Below, in pieces: positions 59,536 to 64,000 of a DNA stretch of 64,000 bases. Below the pieces are notes generated by a model. It was given only the letters and a program-made list of their open reading frames with translations. It searched no databases and was not told where the DNA came from. Where the stretch lies: positions 2,760,407 to 2,824,406 of the forward strand of contig NZ_NCSS01000006.1 of the NCBI RefSeq assembly GCF_002088935.1, written 5' to 3'. How positions within the stretch are numbered: the first letter of the stretch is position 1; every line of letters begins with the position of its first letter. The translations under genes and the position numbers were made by a program. The stretch comes from Henriciella litoralis. Its GTDB lineage: Bacteria; Pseudomonadota; Alphaproteobacteria; Caulobacterales; Hyphomonadaceae.

Positions 59536-60341
59536 CAGCCCGAGACTTTCTCGCCAGCAGCAACCAGTTTGCCGACATTTTGCGGGTCGTCGTAGCGGCC
59601 AACCCAGTGCGGCTGGATCCATTCACCCGGAACAGTTCGCAGGATGCTGCCGCCTGTCTGGGAGCCGCCCTCGACATACTGCATTGAAGAAAGGCGTCGG
59701 ACCGGAATGTCGACAAGAGGATCGTACGGCGACTCTGTCAGCGTGATCTTTCCCTCCATGCTGCGCCGGTCGGTGTAGTTTCGTTTCCAGTTGAGCCGCG
59801 TAAGAAAGACGTCGCCGTCAAAGCCGGTTTCGTGCTCGATCGAAGGCATGCCTTTGTAGCAGTATATGTATTCCTCAAACTGGTGTGGCTGATCGACTGG
59901 GTCGCCAATATCACCTTCGATTTCGAAATATGTGATGCCGTGGCGTGAACAGGTCGCGCGCACATGATCTCCATCGCGTTCGAACGTCGTTGAAGCTATC
60001 TTCTTTGGCTCGCCGAAGCGCTCACGTCCCGATGTGACGACGGTTTCGCCTTCCATAGCCATGTGGAAACAATAGGCTCCCGGAACGCCTTCATAGGTGC
60101 AGTTGACGCCCATGGTGAGCGCACCGATTTCCATCGTGTGATCGTCGGTGATGTGCATGGCCACGTGGACCATTTGAATGAAGATCTCAGGACGCTCGAT
60201 ATTGACCAGGGGCTTGGGAAGAAGCTCGCGAGCGATTTCCGGATCGGTTTCATAGACGGCGCGAATGCCCCGAACTGTGTTTCGTAGCATGCCTGGCTTG
60301 CGCGTCTCGGCTTCGCCGCGAACATAACGAAGTCTTGCCAT
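59535..60341 (-). CDS. Acetoacetate decarboxylase family protein
   Basis: 268 residues from the ATG at 60341; GGAGAAACAGC precedes it. SGRERFGEPKKIAS matches the Schiff-base Lys region of acetoacetate decarboxylase, and the length fits the family. Members include decarboxylases, aldolase-dehydratases and proteins without known activity. Located between kshA and an SDR it probably works on a keto-acid or ketosteroid intermediate; I do not claim a specific reaction. Confidence 0.75.
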   Translation of the reverse strand: MARLRYVRGEAETRKPGMLRNTVRGIRAVYETDPEIARELLPKPLVNIERPEIFIQMVHVAMHITDDHTMEIGALTMGVNCTYEGVPGAYCFHMAMEGETVVTSGRERFGEPKKIASTTFERDGDHVRATCSRHGITYFEIEGDIGDPVDQPHQFEEYIYCYKGMPSIEHETGFDGDVFLTRLNWKRNYTDRRSMEGKITLTESPYDPLVDIPVRRLSSMQYVEGGSQTGGSILRTVPGEWIQPHWVGRYDDPQNVGKLVAAGEKVSG

Positions 60342-60431
60342 GTGCTGTTTCTCCAATGGTTTAGATGAGCCCGTGCAGAAGAGAGTCCGGGCGTGCGAGT
60401 TGGTTGAGGGGATCGGAAAGCGAGGGAAAAA

Positions 60432-61442
60432 TTATTCCGCAGCGCTAGCGACGAAGCTGCCTTTGGGCCAGCCGATGTAGAACTGCGAGAAGTACCGGCG
60501 GAACTGCAGGATCGGTCCATCGCCATCGCACAATAGTGGTCGGGCCCTGTGGATTTTCGTGTCCCAGATCGGCAGGTCGCCCTCGACGCCCTGCTGACCG
60601 CAAATCGAGGTGATCTGCATCTGGACGATCTTGCCCTCAAAGGAGTCCGGATCGAATTTCGGATGAGCGAAGTGGAAGCGCAGTTCGACCAAATCAGCTT
60701 CTACAGGAGTGGCAAGAACCTGCAGCGAAAGATCGGCGATGCCGCTGAAACGCGTCATCTTCTGTCCCGCGCCATTCTGGACTGTGCGCACAGACGACTT
60801 CATTGTCTTCGTTTCGCCGTTCGGTAGCGTCAGCGTGCGCTCGCCATGTGCTTCGCTCGTCCGAAGGGGGCCGTCATAAGTTGTTTCGCCCTCCGGAACC
60901 GCGTCGAGTTTGTGAACGTAAAGGAAGTGAGCAAAATCGACGCCGTTCTCGGCAATCTCCTGCGGATTGCTGGCAAATCGCCATTCGCGTCGAACCGGTT
61001 CTGCCCATTCCGGGTTGGTGAACTCTGGATATTCGATCACGTCGAAGTCGGGCTCGATGCCGTCGGGGTGATGCCAGGCCCAGATCACGCCATTCTTTTC
61101 CTGAAGCGGATAAGCATCGGTAACCGGACCGCGCTTGCAGCGAGGTGGCATCTGGGTCGCGTAGGGGATGTCCTTGCAATTACCCTCAGTATCGAACTTC
61201 CATGCATGGAAGGGGCAGCGAATACCATCGCCTTCAATCTCGCCACCAACCCCGAGATGAGCGCCGAGGTGAGGGCAATAAGCGTCAAGCAGGCCCGCCT
61301 TGCCATCTTCGGTCCTGAAGAGAACGAGGTCTCTCCCGAAATACCGAACCGATTTGACGTCGCCCGCATTCAGCTCATCACAGTAGCCAATACCGAACCA
61401 GCCAAATGGAATTGGCATGGGAAATCGTTCAATAGTATGCAA
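60432..61442 (-). CDS. Rieske oxygenase, 3-ketosteroid 9alpha-hydroxylase oxygenase (KshA)-like
   Basis: 336 residues from a TTG at 61442, chosen because GGAGG lies 6 bases before it and the next in-frame ATG (61418) has no site. The [2Fe-2S] ligands are Cys56, His58 (CPHLGAH) and Cys76, His79 (CPFHAW). Asp169 bridges to the iron centre ligands His172 and His177 (ENGVDFAHFLYVH). The C-terminal IWDTKIHRARPLLCDGDGP and RRYFSQFY resemble KshA, which hydroxylates 3-ketosteroids at C9 and starts ring B opening. No KshB reductase lies near. A different steroid or terpenoid substrate is possible. Confidence 0.75.
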   Translation of the reverse strand: MHTIERFPMPIPFGWFGIGYCDELNAGDVKSVRYFGRDLVLFRTEDGKAGLLDAYCPHLGAHLGVGGEIEGDGIRCPFHAWKFDTEGNCKDIPYATQMPPRCKRGPVTDAYPLQEKNGVIWAWHHPDGIEPDFDVIEYPEFTNPEWAEPVRREWRFASNPQEIAENGVDFAHFLYVHKLDAVPEGETTYDGPLRTSEAHGERTLTLPNGETKTMKSSVRTVQNGAGQKMTRFSGIADLSLQVLATPVEADLVELRFHFAHPKFDPDSFEGKIVQMQITSICGQQGVEGDLPIWDTKIHRARPLLCDGDGPILQFRRYFSQFYIGWPKGSFVASAAE

Positions 61443-61472
61443 TGCGAGCCTCCCAGTGTTTTATATTGCTCA

Positions 61473-61485
61473 TTTGCGTAGCAAA
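61473..61485. promoter_or_regulatory. TTTGC-GTA-GCAAA dyad upstream of kshA
   Basis: A 13-base dyad with perfect 5-base arms, 31-43 bases upstream of the kshA start. Its left half is the TTTGCGTA element seen also at 31093-31100 and 58414-58421. It is the most symmetrical of the three and could be the best form of a shared operator. Confidence 0.45.
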
Positions 61486-61534
61486 ATTTATATCACGCAA
61501 TGCAGTACAAGGAAAATAGGGAGTTGCGCACTCT

Positions 61535-61554
61535 TTGTGCATGAGCGTGCACAA
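61535..61554. promoter_or_regulatory. Inverted repeat TTGTGCA-N6-TGCACAA
   Basis: Perfect 7-base arms with a 6-base spacer, between kshA (start 61442) and the LysR gene (end 61605). It could be a LysR-type or other operator for the kshA operon; the spacing and symmetry are compatible with a dimeric regulator. Confidence 0.4.
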
Positions 61555-61604
61555 TGAGTCCGGGGTCCAAGTCGGATGCAGGGCTGAATGGATTCGCTGG
61601 AAAT

Positions 61605-62519
61605 CTAGCGGTTGCGGGACAATCCCGACAGGGCGGATGGCCGGATCTTTACGCGGCCGGTACGGCTCACAAGATAGTCAATGAACAGCCTCGCGCCGGC
61701 CGACAGGATGCCTGGAGAATATACGACCCAGCAGGCCTTGTCGTAATAGGACCATTCTTCTTCGAGGAGGAGGATGGAGCCATCCATCAGGTCCTTGCGG
61801 ACAACGGCCATTGGAAGACTGGCAAGGCCAAGGCCACGGCGCACTGCGCTTCGTAAGGCGACGGCGCTGTTGCTCATCCAGAAAGGCGTTACTTTGAGGT
61901 TCTGCTGTTCGTTGAAGTTCACCGCGCCCGAAAGGTCTGTGAGCCAGGTGTGGCGCTTGATGTCGTCGGCCGATTCCGGCCAGCCATGCTCTTCAATGTA
62001 GTCGGGCGAAGCGCACAAGCCGTAGGACAGATAGCCAAACTTCCGTGCACGAAGATTTGAGTCTTTCAACTCGCCATAGCGAATGACGATGTCGAACTGG
62101 TCCTGGCTGATATCCTTTTCATTAAGGTAGGCGATAGACTCGATATCGATGGCCGGATGTTGCGCGCTAAAATCTGCGAGATAGGCCGTCATGTAGTCGG
62201 ATCCGAAATTGCCGCTGAGCGCAACGCGCAGGCGACCGACAGGCTCGCGGCTAATCAGGCCCATCCGGTTTTCCAGAGAGACGAGCGAGTCCTTCATTTC
62301 GAGGCATTCACTGTGAAAGCTCTCGCCCGCTCCTGTCAAAGAGAGCGAGCGAGTTGTGCGGACCAAGAGCTGAACGCCGAGCCTAGCTTCCAGCTCACGT
62401 ATGGTCTTGCTTAGATAGGACTTTGAAACGCCTAGTTTGTCGCCGGCGGCTGTGAACCCGCCATGGGCGACAACTGCCAGAAACTCGTCGATCCCGTGCC
62501 AGCTGGAGACTTTCTTCAT
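61605..62519 (-). CDS. LysR family transcriptional regulator
   Basis: 304 residues. The N-terminal winged helix-turn-helix reads GGFTAAGDKLGVSKSYLSKTIRELE, and the C-terminal part is a periplasmic-binding-protein-like effector domain, as usual. It lies upstream of the kshA operon on the same strand, with the dyad at 61535-61554 between, so it probably regulates kshA. It follows the amidohydrolase by 52 bases and may be co-transcribed with it. Confidence 0.85.
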   Translation of the reverse strand: MKKVSSWHGIDEFLAVVAHGGFTAAGDKLGVSKSYLSKTIRELEARLGVQLLVRTTRSLSLTGAGESFHSECLEMKDSLVSLENRMGLISREPVGRLRVALSGNFGSDYMTAYLADFSAQHPAIDIESIAYLNEKDISQDQFDIVIRYGELKDSNLRARKFGYLSYGLCASPDYIEEHGWPESADDIKRHTWLTDLSGAVNFNEQQNLKVTPFWMSNSAVALRSAVRRGLGLASLPMAVVRKDLMDGSILLLEEEWSYYDKACWVVYSPGILSAGARLFIDYLVSRTGRVKIRPSALSGLSRNR

Positions 62520-62571
62520 TCTGAAGCACTAGATCGACGAGCATCAATAAACAACTGCAAACGAGAGCGGC

Positions 62572-63765
62572 CTATTCGGCAGCTTGCATGCGCAGGCTGG
62601 TCTTGGGCGGCCCAATTTTCGCAGCAATGTTCCAGAGTGCACTGGTATCGAGATCGTATATGTCCAGCGCATTTGTGCCGAGCATGGCCTGGATGTCATC
62701 CTCGGGTAGTCCGCCAAGGCTTTCCGACATTTTTTGCTGAGTGTTCGGCCAGGTGCCCTCTGGGTGCGGATAGTCCGTGCCCCAGAGAATACGGTTGATG
62801 CCGATGTCGTAATAGGATTTCGTGGTTTCTTCGTCCGGAAGGGCTGAGCAGCCAATCCAGACATTGCGGGCGAAATACTCGCTTGGTTTCAAGGTCATGC
62901 TGGTTGTGAAATCGCCGAGCTTGCCGCTGGTGTGCTTAACTGAGGCGCGCACATCCATCAGTTCCAGTATCCAAGGATACCAGAATTCGCCGCCCGCTTC
63001 CGTGAAAGAAACTTTCAGGTCCGGGAACTTTTCGAAGACCGCGCCAAAGATCATGCTCCAGAGCGGACGGGTCAGCCAGAATGGGTACTCGCAGAGATAC
63101 GTTCCGATCCAGCCTGGCTGGGTGATGTCATAGGCTGGCGACGCGCCGGAGTGAAAGTGCAGCGGCATTTTCAGGTCCTGCAGCATGGCCCACACTTCAT
63201 GGTATTTGGTGTGGTTATACATGTCGAAACCGTCGGTGATCGTCGGGAAAAAGACGCCCTTCAGGCCATTATCTTTTGCCCAGATGATTTCTTTCTTGGT
63301 CTCTTCGATATCGTAGAGAGCTGGAACAATGGCGAGTCCGATCCGGCGGTGCGGATCCTCCTGGCAGAATTCCGAAAGCCAACGATTGTGGGCGCGCGCG
63401 CCGGCCCATTGCAGCTCGGCATTCTGCTTGTTCGGCAGCAGGCCGATATCGGCGCCGAAAGGCGGCGCATTGCGTTCCGTGATCCCATCTGGATAGAGGA
63501 CTTCTGCAGCCACGCCATCTCCGTCGAGGACGCGGTTCCGGATCTTGCCGTCCCAGGCGCCTTGCAGGCCATCACCAACCTTGGCGCGCCACTTATTATT
63601 GAAGTCGTCGATCAGGAAATGCTTTTCCTTTTCGGCCCGCATGGCGGTCTCGCGCTCGACAGCCCTGTCGAACTCATCATGGTACTTGGAGTCCAGATAG
63701 TCCCGATAGCGCTCAGGCGGCAGGCCGGCATGTCCGTCAGACGAGATGATAAGAAAGCGATCCAT
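62572..63765 (-). CDS. Metal-dependent amidohydrolase (ACMSD-like)
   Basis: 397 residues with GGGAGAATAAA before the ATG. The TIM-barrel metal motifs are SSDGHAG near the start, MPLHFHSG in the middle and WGTDYPHPEG near the end, as in the ACMSD/amidohydrolase 2 family. Members hydrolyse or decarboxylate ring-cleavage products. It lies at the edge of the steroid region, so a role on a cleavage intermediate is possible but unproven. Confidence 0.82.
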   Translation of the reverse strand: MDRFLIISSDGHAGLPPERYRDYLDSKYHDEFDRAVERETAMRAEKEKHFLIDDFNNKWRAKVGDGLQGAWDGKIRNRVLDGDGVAAEVLYPDGITERNAPPFGADIGLLPNKQNAELQWAGARAHNRWLSEFCQEDPHRRIGLAIVPALYDIEETKKEIIWAKDNGLKGVFFPTITDGFDMYNHTKYHEVWAMLQDLKMPLHFHSGASPAYDITQPGWIGTYLCEYPFWLTRPLWSMIFGAVFEKFPDLKVSFTEAGGEFWYPWILELMDVRASVKHTSGKLGDFTTSMTLKPSEYFARNVWIGCSALPDEETTKSYYDIGINRILWGTDYPHPEGTWPNTQQKMSESLGGLPEDDIQAMLGTNALDIYDLDTSALWNIAAKIGPPKTSLRMQAAE

Positions 63766-63884
63766 TTTATTCTCCCGGGGGTCTTGGTTGTCATTGCCGG
63801 GAATGCATTGGATTCCTCGGCAGGTTTCTATGGTTCGACCCTAATGATTTGGCGCCCTGGAAAAATACGGATTTCAGGAACGCA

Positions 63885-64000
63885 TTATTGCTCACGGCGA
63901 ACAATCGTGTCCTGTCGGCGGCTTCGGATGGTAAAGCTGAGAAGCAAGTATGCCAGCATCGCAACCGGTACGGCGAAGGGTGTCGGCGTAAATATCTGGT
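63885..64000 (-). CDS. C-terminal end of a probable membrane protein (partial)
   Basis: About 37 residues remain before a TAA at 63885-63887; the rest lies beyond the right edge. They hold one hydrophobic segment (FAVPVAMLAYLLLSFTI) followed by an arginine-rich tail, typical of the last membrane helix and cytoplasmic end of a transporter or another inner-membrane protein. The family cannot be told. It precedes the amidohydrolase gene on the same strand by 119 bases. Confidence 0.4.
   Translation of the reverse strand, partial: QIFTPTPFAVPVAMLAYLLLSFTIRSRRQDTIVRREQ

Noticed and set aside
1..64000. tRNA, rRNA, CRISPR, transposase, integrase or prophage genes
   Set aside because: I looked for their conserved motifs and repeats and saw none; the only sign of rearrangement is the scar near 29320.

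Overview
The window is a stretch of chromosome from a Gram-negative bacterium with a high-GC, Alphaproteobacteria-like style: three large TonB-dependent receptors, a cytochrome bo3-type quinol oxidase, MASE1 and CheY-type signalling proteins, GTG and TTG starts, and many ATGA-overlapped genes. A member of the Hyphomonadaceae, Caulobacterales or sphingomonad-like groups is plausible, but the sequence alone does not fix the taxon. I found no rRNA, tRNA, CRISPR array, insertion sequence or phage gene.

Layout. (1) 1-8735: the 3' end of a serine carboxypeptidase; an operon for a membrane GT2 glycosyltransferase, a HEAT-repeat protein and a YaiO-like TPR/outer-membrane barrel; divergent from it, a 1199-residue MASE1/PAS hybrid histidine kinase followed by an orphan receiver. 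(2) 8745-19922: a TetR regulator, a TonB-dependent receptor, two lipoprotein carboxylesterases flanking an acyl-CoA ligase, then an opposing FG-GAP lipoprotein and spinster-type MFS transporter. This looks like uptake, ester hydrolysis and CoA activation of an organic ester. (3) 20133-24203: cyoABCD. (4) 24866-30120: a second receptor with an alpha/beta hydrolase, a GFA protein, and a scar where the C-terminal halves of a CaiB/BaiF CoA-transferase and an aldehyde dehydrogenase meet head to head.

(5) 30209-52528 is the core of the window: a TetR regulator and a long same-strand cluster for the lower part of steroid degradation. It has HsaE/HsaG/HsaF-like enzymes (pentadienoate to acyl-CoA plus pyruvate), an HsaC-like extradiol dioxygenase, the ring C/D enzymes IpdA, IpdB, IpdC, EchA20, FadA6 and IpdF, two acyl-CoA dehydrogenase pairs, a MaoC hydratase, a ketosteroid-isomerase homologue, further SDRs, and FadD3. 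Two tandem Lrp/AsnC regulators and a TeiR-like LuxR regulator sit inside it. (6) 52558-63765, opposite strand: a receptor, DUF3604, SDR and GTP cyclohydrolase I unit; a KshA-like Rieske oxygenase, acetoacetate-decarboxylase-family and SDR unit; a LysR regulator and an amidohydrolase.

Together regions 5 and 6 suggest outer-membrane uptake of a steroid, 9alpha-hydroxylation, extradiol ring cleavage and complete C/D-ring catabolism. The flavin monooxygenase HsaAB, the hydrolase HsaD, KstD and KshB are not in this window. The 8-mer TTTGCGTA lies in three promoter regions of this set (hsaE operon, the 58363 receptor, kshA), and a dyad ATAATG-NN-CATTA precedes two receptor genes; both are candidate regulatory sites found by eye.
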